This document shows positions 9,149 through 17,656 of a stretch of DNA of 64,000 nucleotides, in pieces. Position numbers and translations under genes: made by a program. Within the stretch, counting starts at the first letter, position 1. Each line of letters begins with the position of its first letter. Source of the DNA: Ureibacillus aquaedulcis (lineage in GTDB: Bacteria > Bacillota > Bacilli > Bacillales_A > Planococcaceae); the NCBI RefSeq assembly GCF_030418165.1, contig NZ_JAUHTQ010000003.1, forward strand, positions 354,231 to 418,230, written 5' to 3'. The notes under the pieces are model-generated. The model was not told where the DNA came from, did not search any database, and saw nothing but the letters and a program-made list of their open reading frames with translations.

Positions 9149-9178
9149 AGCGTAGCATATCCATTTTTTGAAAGTCAA
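9149..9178 (-). promoter_or_regulatory. Putative sigma-A promoter of the leader-bmrCD operon
   Basis: TTGACT (9173-9178) and TACGCT (9149-9154) are separated by 18 bp on the minus strand. They lie about 40 bp upstream of the leader peptide start. Confidence 0.55.
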
Positions 9179-9357
9179 TAATTTTTAGAAAATAGAAATT
9201 TTTTTACAATAAATTAATATTCAAGCTGTTTATTTTATGATTTCGCTTTGATAAATATGTGATGTACCACAAAATTTTCTTTATGACAATCCATAGCCAC
9301 TATTTGTAATTTGCTTGTAAATATTTTATCATTGTATTATTCAATTATTTTTTATTA

Positions 9358-9407
9358 TAGGAGGTGTACTCTTTGTTCGTACCCCTCATTCGGGCGAGGA
9401 ACAAAGA
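9358..9407 (+). promoter_or_regulatory. SD-masking hairpin and TTG upstream ORF before the CNNM gene
   Basis: Two binding sites occur. GGAGG at 9360-9364 serves a TTG at 9373 that opens a 16-codon ORF (stop at 9421-9423) overlapping the next start. GAGGA at 9396-9400 serves the ATG at 9408. CTTTGTT (9371-9377) pairs with AACAAAG (9400-9406), and CCTC (9384-9387) pairs with GAGG (9396-9399), hiding the second site. Translating the short ORF would open the hairpin. Confidence 0.45.
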
Positions 9408-10766
9408 ATGTATTTGGACGTAGACATAGTAGAGCTAACCATTAAGTTGGCGGCATTTTTCTTGTTAATTGCTGCTACGGCATTTTTCGTTGCAACTGAG
9501 TTTGCAATCGTAAAAGTAAGAACAACTCGTATTGATCAATTGGTTGCAGAAGGCAACAAAAAAGCAATGAAGGCTAAAAAGGTTGTATCCGATTTAGATG
9601 AATATCTTTCCGCTTGTCAGTTAGGCATCACCATAACTGCCCTTGGTTTAGGTTGGTTAGGTGAACCTACATTTGAAATGATTTTACATCCTTTATTCGA
9701 ACTAATACATTTAGATGCAACTGTTTCTTCCCTTCTTTCATTCATTATTGCGTTTATGTTTGTTACCTATTTACACGTTGTCGTAGGAGAATTAACACCA
9801 AAAACGTTTGCCATTGTAAAATCAGAAGAACTAACTTTGCGTCTTTCCGGCCCATTGCTTGTATTCCATAAGGTAATGTATCCATTTATCCGTGCTTTAA
9901 ATGGTTCGGCACGTGCATTATCAGGATTATTTGGCTATAAAATGGCATCGGAATCCGAAGTTGCTCATTCTGAAGAAGAACTTCGCATTATTTTAACAGA
10001 TAGTTATAAAGGTGGAGAGATTAATCATTCTGAATACGAGTACGTAAATAGTATCTTTGAATTCTCCGACCGTACTGCGAAGGAAATCATGGTACCTCGA
10101 ACTGAGATTGTGAGTCTTGAAAAAGACTTGACAGTCAAAGAAGTATTTGAAGTAATGGGTGTTGAACAATATACCAGATACCCTATCATTGACGGAGACA
10201 AAGACCACGTAATCGGCCTGGTAAACTTAAAACATTTGCTTACCGCCTATATTAAAAATCCTGCAAACGGCAACAAGCCTGTGCTAGATTATATGCAGCC
10301 GGTTATTCGTGTGTTTGAAACCGTTCCAATCAGTGATTTATTATTGAAAATACAAGGTGAACGCATTCATATGGCCATCCTAATGGACGAATACGGGGGA
10401 ACTTCAGGTTTAGTCACAATCGAAGATATTATCGAAGAAATTGTCGGTGATATTCAAGACGAATTTGACGATGATGAAATTCCTGAAATACAAGAAATTA
10501 GTGATGATCATTATATTATAGATGCTAAATTACTTGTGGATGAAGTAAACGACATACTGGGTATTAGCATTGATGACGAAGATGTCGATACAATTGGTGG
10601 TTGGTTCTTAACAAAACGATTTGATGCAGTCGAAGGTGATAGCTTTGATTTCGGAGGCTATGAATTCAAGCTCAAAGAATCAGACGGCCATCATATCCTC
10701 TACATTGAAGTATCCAAACTACCGGAATTAGAAGAAACTGATGAAGAAGAATCATCGGAACAATAA
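9408..10766 (+). CDS. CNNM/CorC-family transporter with CBS pair (HlyC/CorC type)
   Basis: A 452-aa protein built as a DUF21/CNNM membrane domain (residues about 1-200, three to four helices; YLSACQLGITITALGLGWLGE and the VVGELTPKTFAI motif), a CBS pair (about 220-340; MVPRTEIVSL, ILMDEYGGTSGLVTIEDIIEEIVG) and a C-terminal CorC_HlyC domain. Bacterial relatives act in magnesium or other cation efflux and resistance. The C-terminal 15 residues are very acidic. Its ribosome binding site lies inside a hairpin. No M-box riboswitch is visible upstream. The monocistronic gene ends at a weak terminator. Confidence 0.88.
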   Translation: MYLDVDIVELTIKLAAFFLLIAATAFFVATEFAIVKVRTTRIDQLVAEGNKKAMKAKKVVSDLDEYLSACQLGITITALGLGWLGEPTFEMILHPLFELIHLDATVSSLLSFIIAFMFVTYLHVVVGELTPKTFAIVKSEELTLRLSGPLLVFHKVMYPFIRALNGSARALSGLFGYKMASESEVAHSEEELRIILTDSYKGGEINHSEYEYVNSIFEFSDRTAKEIMVPRTEIVSLEKDLTVKEVFEVMGVEQYTRYPIIDGDKDHVIGLVNLKHLLTAYIKNPANGNKPVLDYMQPVIRVFETVPISDLLLKIQGERIHMAILMDEYGGTSGLVTIEDIIEEIVGDIQDEFDDDEIPEIQEISDDHYIIDAKLLVDEVNDILGISIDDEDVDTIGGWFLTKRFDAVEGDSFDFGGYEFKLKESDGHHILYIEVSKLPELEETDEEESSEQ

Positions 10767-10794
10767 TTCAACTCGGACAAACGAAATTTATATG

Positions 10795-10837
10795 CCCCAA
10801 AAGACTAATCATGCAACTTTTGGGAGATTACTTTTTA
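10795..10837 (+). terminator. Weak terminator after the CNNM gene
   Basis: CCCCAAAAG pairs with CTTTTGGG. The T-rich stretch follows only about eight bases later, so efficiency is uncertain. Confidence 0.45.
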
Positions 10838-10890
10838 TTAAGAAATAGAATTATGGTATTTTGCACTAGTCGCTTAAGCGATCTTCGCAG

Positions 10891-10929
10891 AAACGGAGCC
10901 GTCTCAGATAATGAGATGGCTCCGTTTTG
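10891..10929 (+). terminator. Strong terminator upstream of the CDF gene
   Basis: AACGGAGCCGTCTCA pairs with TGAGATGGCTCCGTT and is followed by TTTTG. It lies 34 bp before the CDF start. It either ends read-through from the CNNM gene or acts as an attenuator of the CDF gene. No known metal riboswitch aptamer was recognised around it. Confidence 0.7.
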
Positions 10930-10962
10930 TCATGTTCTAAAGTTTTGCTAGGAGGAAACATT

Positions 10963-11862
10963 TTGGAGCTATATACAAATTTACGAGCCGGGGAAAAAGG
11001 TGCTTGGCTATCAATCGGCACTTATTTAATCCTCAGTTCGATTAAACTAACAATCGGATATTTTGGGGAATCGGAAGCTTTAAAAGCAGATGGGTTAAAT
11101 AATACAACAGACATTATTGCCTCTATTGCTGTATTAATAGGTTTACGGATATCCCAACGTCCACCGGATTCCAATCACCCTTATGGCCATCTGCGTGCAG
11201 AAACTATTGCCTCTCTTATTGCTTCCTTCATCATGATGATGGTAGGTTTACAGGTACTCCTGAGTTCGGTAATGAATTTATGGAACCCTGTTCGCGAGAC
11301 ACCTTCCGTCTTGACCGCCTATGTGGCATTAGGAAGTGCAGCTGTGATGTATGGTGTATATAGATACAATTTATCGCTTTCAAAAAAAATCAATAGCTCC
11401 GCAGTGAAGGCAGCGGCTTATGATAACCGCTCCGACGCATTGGTAAGTATCGGGACAACTATCGGGATCTTTGGGGCCATCATTGGTTTTCCAATTATTG
11501 ATACGCTGACCGCATTGGTTGTCGCTATCATTATCATTAAAACAGCGATCGAAATCTTCTGGGAATCGGTTCAAACATTAACAGATAGCTTCGACATTGA
11601 AGAAGCAGAAACTTTGTCTGTACTTATAAATAATGTTAATGGCGTCATCGATCTAATTGATTTTAAGGGAAGATCTCATGGAAATGTAAGCTTTATCGAT
11701 GTTACAGTAACAGTAAACCCCCATTTGGATGTACGACAGAGCCACAAAATCACGGAAAAAATTGAATCGACCGTTAAAAAATTCAACCCATTCTGTATGG
11801 TGCTTGTCCATATTGAACCACATGAACTTCCAACAGCTGTAGATGAGGATTATCACTTTTAA
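10963..11862 (+). CDS. Cation diffusion facilitator, probably Mn2+ exporter (MneP/MneS type)
   Basis: A 299-aa CDF protein with six membrane helices and a C-terminal cytoplasmic ferredoxin-like domain (about residues 205-290). The helix 2 metal site reads NNTTD (NxxxD) and the helix 5 site reads DNRSD (DxxxD). This pattern is reported for Mn-type CDFs, whereas zinc exporters carry HxxxD. The loop HPYGHLRAE is the family signature. The start is TTG at 10963, 7 bp after AGGAGG; the longer frame begins inside the upstream terminator. Mn specificity is inference from the motifs. Confidence 0.83.
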   Translation: MELYTNLRAGEKGAWLSIGTYLILSSIKLTIGYFGESEALKADGLNNTTDIIASIAVLIGLRISQRPPDSNHPYGHLRAETIASLIASFIMMMVGLQVLLSSVMNLWNPVRETPSVLTAYVALGSAAVMYGVYRYNLSLSKKINSSAVKAAAYDNRSDALVSIGTTIGIFGAIIGFPIIDTLTALVVAIIIIKTAIEIFWESVQTLTDSFDIEEAETLSVLINNVNGVIDLIDFKGRSHGNVSFIDVTVTVNPHLDVRQSHKITEKIESTVKKFNPFCMVLVHIEPHELPTAVDEDYHF

Positions 11863-11911
11863 GATCGGGCTTTAATTATCATTCCTCTTTATTTATACAT
11901 CAGTAGCTAAC

Positions 11912-11960
11912 GAAAAAGTCGTAGAGCCAAATTTTAGATTGACTCTACGACTTTTCTTTT
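11912..11960. terminator. Bidirectional terminator
   Basis: AAAAGTCGTAGAG pairs with CTCTACGACTTTT, with T tracts on both strands. It ends the CDF gene and the convergent GGDEF gene. Confidence 0.85.
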
Positions 11961-12006
11961 TACTCATATTTATTCTGTTACCATCCTAACAAGAAGTCTA
12001 TTTTTT

Positions 12007-13485
12007 CTAGGTAAAAGAAAAGCCATTCTTTCCATTTTTCTTTATATTGTACATTGCCTGGTCAGCTCTATTAATCACGGATAATATATTGTCATGTTCC
12101 TCAATATAACTGATTCCAATACTTGAAGAAATGAATATCTCGTGTGAATCGATGCTATACTGCTTCGATAAAGATTCCACAATAGCAGCTGCTATTATTT
12201 CCACTTCATTCTTATCTCTACCAGTTAATAATAGAATAAATTCGTCCCCTGCAAAGCGACATACAAAATCGCCCTCAGCTAACTCCTCTCTTAGCCTCCC
12301 AGAAACTTCTTTAAGCAAGGTATCTCCAACATTATGGCCGAATGTATCATTTACATATTTGAATCCATCTAAATCGATAAATAAGAGAGAGAATTGAGAT
12401 TGGTTTTGGTGATCGTTATCAAATATTTCTTTTTGCATCTTTTCAAACAAAAAATGACGATTTGGTAATTTAGTTAACTCATCATGATAGGCTAGAAATC
12501 TCAGCTTATCGTTTGCTTCCTTTAACTGCCTATTCTTTTGGTTTACTGCATTATTTAATTTTTCATTCCTATTAATGGTAATAAACAAGCGAATCATTAA
12601 TAGCACTATAGAAAGAAAAACACCAATGAATAAGGGATCTTTTACATCATAGGAATTAATAAAAACCATAAATAGAAAAATAATCATGATTGTGTATGGA
12701 ATAAATAGTTGAATATATCTTTTGAAATAAGTTCTATGTACTTTCTTTTCTTCAAAATTGCCCAATCCTGAAAATCCTACCAGTAAAATAGATAAGGCCC
12801 ATAACGGGTCGATAAAGTGGTCAAAAAGATAGGAATGGTAAGTACTTTGATAGAAGTTTATACTATTTGCCACTATATTGATAATTAAACCAAATATAAT
12901 ATAAAGCAATGATTTGGATAATGATGTGTACAAAAATAATAGTAAACATGCAAATAAGATCGTTAAATCAGCTATGGGATAGCCTAGATTTGTAACTAGC
13001 CTCAACAGGGAATGTTCATTAAAGTTAGGTGATAAAAAAGGACGCATAATAAATACCCATGCTAAAGTCGCCGTTATTACTATAAATACCAAAATATCAA
13101 ATAAATATGTAGATACTAAAACAACCTTATGCGATTTAAAATAGTAAATAAATGCACAAAGGAAAAAGATATAGGTTAATAGCAGTAAAATATCATATAT
13201 ACTTACATTAGGAGGAATACCGTGCACATATTCAAAGTAAGTCCAGTAAAGATTGCCTAATGAATAACATATACAAGCTAAAAACAATAATAATGTAAAT
13301 TTTTTATGTTGATTATTTTGGTTAATAAATGCTTTAAAAAGAATCGTGACAGTAATTAAAGAAGCTATAGTAAGCAACAGATTACTAACAGTTGACAGCA
13401 AAGTAGATCTATTTTCAAAATAAAATAACAAATTATAGTAAACTAAAATATATAGAAGCAAGAAAAAAATAGGTTTGAATTTCAA
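12007..13485 (-). CDS. Membrane-bound diguanylate cyclase (GGDEF)
   Basis: The first about 310 of 492 residues form roughly ten membrane helices with no known sensory domain recognised. A short coiled coil (NEKLNNAVNQKNRQLKEAND) leads to a GGDEF domain starting LAYHDELTKLPNRHFLF. The active-site signature is AGDEF (RFAGDEFILLL), which is usually still active. The inhibitory RxxD site is missing (AEGD at that place), so product feedback on the protein is not expected. TTG start with AAAGGAG 8 nt upstream. The leader carries a candidate c-di-GMP-binding RNA (13598-13672). Confidence 0.85.
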   Translation of the reverse strand: MKFKPIFFLLLYILVYYNLLFYFENRSTLLSTVSNLLLTIASLITVTILFKAFINQNNQHKKFTLLLFLACICYSLGNLYWTYFEYVHGIPPNVSIYDILLLLTYIFFLCAFIYYFKSHKVVLVSTYLFDILVFIVITATLAWVFIMRPFLSPNFNEHSLLRLVTNLGYPIADLTILFACLLLFLYTSLSKSLLYIIFGLIINIVANSINFYQSTYHSYLFDHFIDPLWALSILLVGFSGLGNFEEKKVHRTYFKRYIQLFIPYTIMIIFLFMVFINSYDVKDPLFIGVFLSIVLLMIRLFITINRNEKLNNAVNQKNRQLKEANDKLRFLAYHDELTKLPNRHFLFEKMQKEIFDNDHQNQSQFSLLFIDLDGFKYVNDTFGHNVGDTLLKEVSGRLREELAEGDFVCRFAGDEFILLLTGRDKNEVEIIAAAIVESLSKQYSIDSHEIFISSSIGISYIEEHDNILSVINRADQAMYNIKKNGKNGFSFT

Positions 13486-13597
13486 TGTTCTATCTCCTTT
13501 TATTGAACATGCATAATATTAAGTATATGGGAGCTATTCTTCTAAAAAAGCCCCCCTTGACCAGGGTTCACCTATTTAATCTTAGTTCTTTAGTGTC

Positions 13598-13672
13598 TTG
13601 GCTGCCCTTGCTATTATTTTAGGTCCGAAGCATTGCATTGCCTTTAAATAAGTTTGCCTTAAAATAATAGTA
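13598..13672 (-). ncRNA. Degenerate c-di-GMP-I (GEMM)-like leader element upstream of the GGDEF gene
   Basis: This minus-strand leader contains GGCAAAC, GCAATGC, then TTCGGACCTAAA and a closing GGGCAGCC. These come in the order of the GEMM consensus (GGCAAA, ACGCAAAGCC, CCGGCCTAAA, GCC). The P1b hairpin is short and the second hairpin seems reduced. A competing 10-bp stem, CTATTATTTT / AAAATAATAG, encloses the core. A hairpin-like GC stretch plus TTTTTT (around 13542-13570) follows and may be the expression platform. The rest of this 388-bp gap shows only AT-rich DNA. Assignment is by eye and tentative. Confidence 0.35.
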
Positions 13673-13828
13673 ACTATTACTTAACTCGATAGTAATCTAG
13701 ATTTTAAATAGTCTCAATTGTCTTTGCGAACAAATTTGATAGTATCATGAATTTACTGCACACATAATAATAACTTACTGTATAGTAACCGAAGAAGGGT
13801 ATAAAGACCGTTATTTCAAAAAACAATA

Positions 13829-13858
13829 TAAAAAGCTCAGTCTCATAATTTTGAGCCC
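13829..13858 (-). terminator. Terminator of the two-component operon
   Basis: On the minus strand GCTCA and TGAGC form a stem with a 12-nt loop and are followed by TTTTTATAT. It lies just after the response regulator stop. Confidence 0.55.
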
Positions 13859-13873
13859 GAGCTAATCATTAAT

Positions 13874-14524
13874 CTACTGAATTTCACTACCCTCCGTCAA
13901 TCCATGCTTCACTGCATAAAGGGCGGCTTGCGTACGATCTTGAACATCCAGTTTTGTAAAAATATTCGATATATGTGTTTTTATTGTTTTTTCCGTAACA
14001 AATAAAGACGAAGCAATTTCACGATTACTTTTTCCTTTTGTCAGCTCCGCCAATACGTCTCTTTCCCTTGGTGTTAAGGCATTTTTTACATGGGGCAAGT
14101 TCTCTTCTTCCCGAAGTGTCTCTTCCAACTGAGTCGTCGCAGCGGGATGGATAATATTTTCGCCCCTAATAATTTGCCGGATGGAGTTCACCAGTTCATC
14201 GGGCTCGATATCCTTTAATTGATAACCTGCAGCTCCCGCTTCAATGGCAGGCAAGACATGGTCTTTATCTGAAAAGCTTGTTAACATCAAGATATGAACC
14301 TGTGGCCATTTGGCTTTTATTTTTTTCGTTGCTTGTATTCCATCCATATCAGGCATTACTAGATCCATCAACACAATATCCGGTTGCAGCGTTTCAACAA
14401 GCTCAACAGCCTCTATACCATTTTTTGCTTCCCCAATTACTTCGATATCCTTCTGTGTTTTTAAGAAAAATAGTAATCCACGCCGTACCACATGATGATC
14501 ATCCGCAATTAAAACTTGAATCAT
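13874..14524 (-). CDS. NarL/LuxR-family response regulator (YhcZ-like)
   Basis: A 216-aa regulator. The receiver domain begins MIQVLIADDHHVVRRG, with phospho-acceptor Asp in VLMDLVMPDMDG and the conserved Lys in YQLKDI. A C-terminal LuxR-type helix-turn-helix follows (LTPRERDVLAELTKGKSN, about residues 145-205). The ATG at 14524 has GGGGGG just upstream and replaces a longer frame that reaches into the kinase gene. It follows the kinase by 11 bp and is surely its partner. Size and pairing match B. subtilis YhcZ. Target genes are unknown. Confidence 0.87.
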   Translation of the reverse strand: MIQVLIADDHHVVRRGLLFFLKTQKDIEVIGEAKNGIEAVELVETLQPDIVLMDLVMPDMDGIQATKKIKAKWPQVHILMLTSFSDKDHVLPAIEAGAAGYQLKDIEPDELVNSIRQIIRGENIIHPAATTQLEETLREEENLPHVKNALTPRERDVLAELTKGKSNREIASSLFVTEKTIKTHISNIFTKLDVQDRTQAALYAVKHGLTEGSEIQ

Positions 14525-14535
14525 TTTATCCCCCC

Positions 14536-15651
14536 TTAATATGGTAAACGGATTAGCAGTTCCGTCCCCTTTCCAATGTGGCTTACCCAATCGGCTGAAC
14601 CGCCAAGTGCTGTCGCGCGGTCTTGAATGGATTGTAAACCGATTGAAGGAAGACTTCTTTGGGGATCTATGACAAACCCTCTTCCCTCGTCCTTTATGAC
14701 AAGCAAGATATCCGTTGGCGTTACCGTAATATAAATAATGGCCTCTTGTACGCCCGCATGCTTTCGGATATTATTTAAGGCTTCCTGGGTAATACGGAAT
14801 AGCGTTTCTTCTACACGGGAGGGAAACTGAATAACTCCCGAGACATTGACCGTTAAATGTATATTCAACATTTCCGAATACGCCTTGATTGCCTCGATTA
14901 ACCCGCTTTCCAAACCTTTCGGACGCAATTGCCAAATAAGTGCCCTCATTTCTGTTAAGGCGGACTGTGTTAGCTGTTGAACTTCTTTAAATGTTTCTTT
15001 GACTTCTCTATTTTCGCTCATTTCAATCCCTGCTCGGGCAGTTAGTGTTACAGAGAATAATAATTGATTGACCGAATCGTGCAAATCTCGGGCGAGGCGA
15101 TTTCTTTCACGGACGAGGGCAATTTCCTGCTCCTGCTTTGTAAGGTTTATCCGCTTGATTGCTGAACCCATTTGAAATGCTACAGACTCGAGCAATTCTA
15201 ACTCTTCGTCTGTAAATTTGGCTGTTTTGGGAGAGGCAACATTTAATATGCCAAAGCGTTCATCACCAGATTGAAGCGGAACTGTCGCATGGTGTGTAAT
15301 ATTCGCATTATCCCCTGTGTTCGACTCGATTGCGGCCTCGATTCTTTGGCATTCGATGATATTCGATGCTTTTTTTAATTCATTCCTCCGGTAGCGGGAT
15401 ACACACCAACAGCCACCTTTTTGCAAATGTTGGCAATTGTTGTAGCTAAGTGCTTCGGGTAAATTTTCCTGGGCAATCAACTCGGTCTTCCCTTTTTCAT
15501 TGATAAAAAAAATCCATCCCGTTTCAAAATTCGTCCCGTTCAAAAACTTGCTTAACGCACCTTTCAGCATTGGAATCAAATCTGTTTCTTCATTTAGCAA
15601 TTCTGCAATTTCTTTCAGGATTGTTATATTTGAATGCTCCTTATCGGACAA
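14536..15651 (-). CDS. GAF-domain sensor histidine kinase, NarL-type (YhcY-like)
   Basis: A 371-aa soluble kinase. The GAF domain (about residues 20-165) contains the Cys-rich stretch CQHLQKGGCWC. The HisKA_3 dimerisation domain has the phospho-acceptor box LARDLHDSVNQLLFS, and the HATPase domain has N-box EALNNIRKHA and DEGRGF. There are no membrane helices. The TTG start follows GAGGTG. It is operonic with the regulator downstream. Length and domains match B. subtilis YhcY. The clustered Cys residues could sense redox state or bind a metal cofactor; this is inference. Confidence 0.87.
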   Translation of the reverse strand: MSDKEHSNITILKEIAELLNEETDLIPMLKGALSKFLNGTNFETGWIFFINEKGKTELIAQENLPEALSYNNCQHLQKGGCWCVSRYRRNELKKASNIIECQRIEAAIESNTGDNANITHHATVPLQSGDERFGILNVASPKTAKFTDEELELLESVAFQMGSAIKRINLTKQEQEIALVRERNRLARDLHDSVNQLLFSVTLTARAGIEMSENREVKETFKEVQQLTQSALTEMRALIWQLRPKGLESGLIEAIKAYSEMLNIHLTVNVSGVIQFPSRVEETLFRITQEALNNIRKHAGVQEAIIYITVTPTDILLVIKDEGRGFVIDPQRSLPSIGLQSIQDRATALGGSADWVSHIGKGTELLIRLPY

Positions 15652-15867
15652 GTTCTGTACACCTCACAATATATACATGGAATCTTGATTATACTCAATA
15701 TAAAAGTAGGATTTGTCAACATCCTTTAATTGATTTTATTTGTACTTATCATATCATTGAATGGCACGATACCGCATGTGTATGGTTCTCATACTTTTGA
15801 ATGAAATACTGTAATTTATTACTAAAAAAGTTTACGGAAATAAGCTAAAACTGTGCGGCTTTAAGTG

Positions 15868-15873
15868 TATAAT
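15868..15873 (+). promoter_or_regulatory. Putative -10 element of the GntR gene
   Basis: A perfect TATAAT lies about 35 bp upstream of the ATG at 15907. No good -35 hexamer is seen at 17 bp, so only the -10 is marked. Confidence 0.35.
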
Positions 15874-15906
15874 AGAAGCGACTATATATTGCAAGGGGGA
15901 GTAAGT

Positions 15907-16533
15907 ATGCAAGTAGCCAATCCAGGCACCTCCAATGCCTATCGCTTTGCTTATGAATCAATTCGAAACTTGATTATAAGCGGTGAATTAATGGGGGGAA
16001 TAAAGATTGTCGAAGAGCGGTTAGCCGAAAAAATTGGAGTAAGTCGAACACCCATAAGAGAAGCTATCCGTCATCTTGAACAAGAGGGTTTAATCAAAAA
16101 CAGACGAGTGTACAAGCCAACAAAGGAAGATTTAATTTACTCATCGGAGTTCATCACATTAATTGAAAGCTATGCTGCCAAAAATGCCGCTCAATATATG
16201 TCAAAGGAAAAATTGAGCCAATTGAAGCAAGCCATGAAGGAATCAAGAAAAGGCACTGTCGAAGAAATTGTAAGCGCAAACAAAAAATTCCACGATCTCA
16301 TTATTTCAGAAAGTTGCAACCCTGTGATGATAGCAGAAATACAAAAGAAGAATGCTATTCTTTACTTATACCGGCATTCACTTATAAAAAATATGAGGCC
16401 GTTACTTTATGAGGAGCTTGAAGAAATATATAATGCCATTGCTTCAAGGAACGGTGAGCTGGCTTCAGAACTAATGAGAAAACATCTGGAAGTAGACCTG
16501 AAATACATGCTGCGATACTCAAATTATTTATAG
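15907..16533 (+). CDS. GntR-family regulator, FCD/FadR subfamily
   Basis: A 208-aa regulator with an N-terminal winged helix (about residues 10-80; RLAEKIGVSRTPIREAIRHL is the family recognition helix) and a helical FCD ligand domain. FCD members sense small organic acids, often using metal-binding Asp/His residues. I use ATG 15907, 5 bp after AAGGGGGAG, rather than an upstream in-frame start. It sits alone ahead of a disulfide-bond operon with about 145 bp between. The ligand and targets cannot be told from the sequence. Confidence 0.85.
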   Translation: MQVANPGTSNAYRFAYESIRNLIISGELMGGIKIVEERLAEKIGVSRTPIREAIRHLEQEGLIKNRRVYKPTKEDLIYSSEFITLIESYAAKNAAQYMSKEKLSQLKQAMKESRKGTVEEIVSANKKFHDLIISESCNPVMIAEIQKKNAILYLYRHSLIKNMRPLLYEELEEIYNAIASRNGELASELMRKHLEVDLKYMLRYSNYL

Positions 16534-16678
16534 CTATACAATCGGTAATATTGGGAGCATATTATCGTCAAAACACTTTTACTTATTTAAAATATTTTAA
16601 ATTCAAAATAATTTACTTCTAATTGGGAACAAATTATAATCAAAACTGCAATAGATTTTGATTACTAGGAGATGTTCA

Positions 16679-17107
16679 ATGAAAAAACAACTAGAGAATA
16701 GTTTGCTGTTCATATGGCTTGTGTCATTGGTAGCAACACTCGGTTCCCTCTATTTTTCTGAAATTCGCGGCTACGAGCCATGCGAATTATGCTGGTATCA
16801 ACGAATTCTTATGTATCCGATTCTGTTAATGACGACCGTAGCTTACATACAAAAAAATGCACGTATTGCCGTAACAACCGCCGTCTTTTCATGCATCGGC
16901 GGGGCCATCTCTCTTTATCACTATGGTATTCAAAAGCTCGACTTTTTAACTGAATCTGCCCCTGCTTGTGGACGAGTTCCATGTACAGGACAGTATATTA
17001 ATATCTTCGGCTTTATTACCATACCATTTCTAGCTGGTATTGCCTTTTTATTAATTGCTATTGCTAGTTTCTATATGATAAAAGTTATGAAGGGAGAAAA
17101 ACAATGA
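16679..17107 (+). CDS. DsbB/BdbC-like disulfide bond formation protein
   Basis: A 142-aa protein with four membrane helices and two external Cys pairs. The first is in EPCELCWYQRI (CxxC, quinone-linked in the family). The second is in APACGRVPCTGQYI. This is the BdbC/DsbB pattern that re-oxidises a secreted thiol oxidase. ATG 16679 follows AGGAG. It overlaps the next gene, a membrane-anchored thioredoxin-fold protein, by 4 bp, so the two likely form a redox pair. A second copy of this function lies at 18555-18959. Confidence 0.86.
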   Translation: MKKQLENSLLFIWLVSLVATLGSLYFSEIRGYEPCELCWYQRILMYPILLMTTVAYIQKNARIAVTTAVFSCIGGAISLYHYGIQKLDFLTESAPACGRVPCTGQYINIFGFITIPFLAGIAFLLIAIASFYMIKVMKGEKQ

Positions 17108-17577
17108 AAAAATTAGGAATCATTGGTGCAATCGTCGTTGTACTTTTTGCGGCTATCATTATTCTTACCAACTTGGCGAACAAAGATAAGTTAAAAGACA
17201 ATCCCTATGATACAGATAATTTAAATCAAGCAACAATTGATTTGCTTGATAATGAAAATTATCAAAATATCATCTTGCCAGAAGCTCTAAAGGAAAAAGT
17301 TGACTCTGGTGAACCTGTAGTTGCCTATATGTTCAGTCCAACATGTGTACACTGCCAAGCAATGACACCGGCTCTGATGCCTATAGCGGAGGAAGTAGAC
17401 GTTCACATTGATCAATACAATCTTTTGGAGTACGAGCAAGGTTGGGATGATTATAAAGTTGAATCCACTCCTACTTTAATCTATTTCAAAGATGGCAAGG
17501 AAGTAAATCGCATTGTTGGCGATTACTCTCAAGATACAGATGTCATTTATGATTTCCTGGAGCAAACTAAATCATAA
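17104..17577 (+). CDS. Membrane-anchored thioredoxin-like thiol-disulfide oxidoreductase
   Basis: A 157-aa protein with an N-terminal signal anchor (IGAIVVVLFAAIIILTN), a linker, and a thioredoxin-fold domain with the active site SPTCVHCQAM (CxxC). The cis-Pro loop reads VESTPTLIYF. The domain therefore faces the outside of the cell. Overlap with the DsbB-like gene indicates they work together in forming disulfides in exported proteins. It resembles BdbA/StoA-like proteins in size, but which homologue it is remains unclear. Confidence 0.85.
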   Translation: MKKLGIIGAIVVVLFAAIIILTNLANKDKLKDNPYDTDNLNQATIDLLDNENYQNIILPEALKEKVDSGEPVVAYMFSPTCVHCQAMTPALMPIAEEVDVHIDQYNLLEYEQGWDDYKVESTPTLIYFKDGKEVNRIVGDYSQDTDVIYDFLEQTKS

Positions 17578-17604
17578 AATTGGCAAACATTATATTAAGT
17601 TGAT

Positions 17605-17648
17605 GAATAATCGTGTTCATTTTTGGACACGATTATTCTTATTTTGGA
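17605..17648 (+). terminator. Terminator of the first disulfide operon
   Basis: AATAATCGTGT pairs with ACACGATTATT and is followed by CTTATTTT. Confidence 0.75.
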
Positions 17649-17656
17649 GGTAGAAT

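Noticed and set aside
10795..10962. Possible manganese (yybP-ykoY) or M-box riboswitch between the CNNM and CDF genes
   Set aside because: I found only two terminator-like hairpins; the conserved aptamer core of either class is absent.
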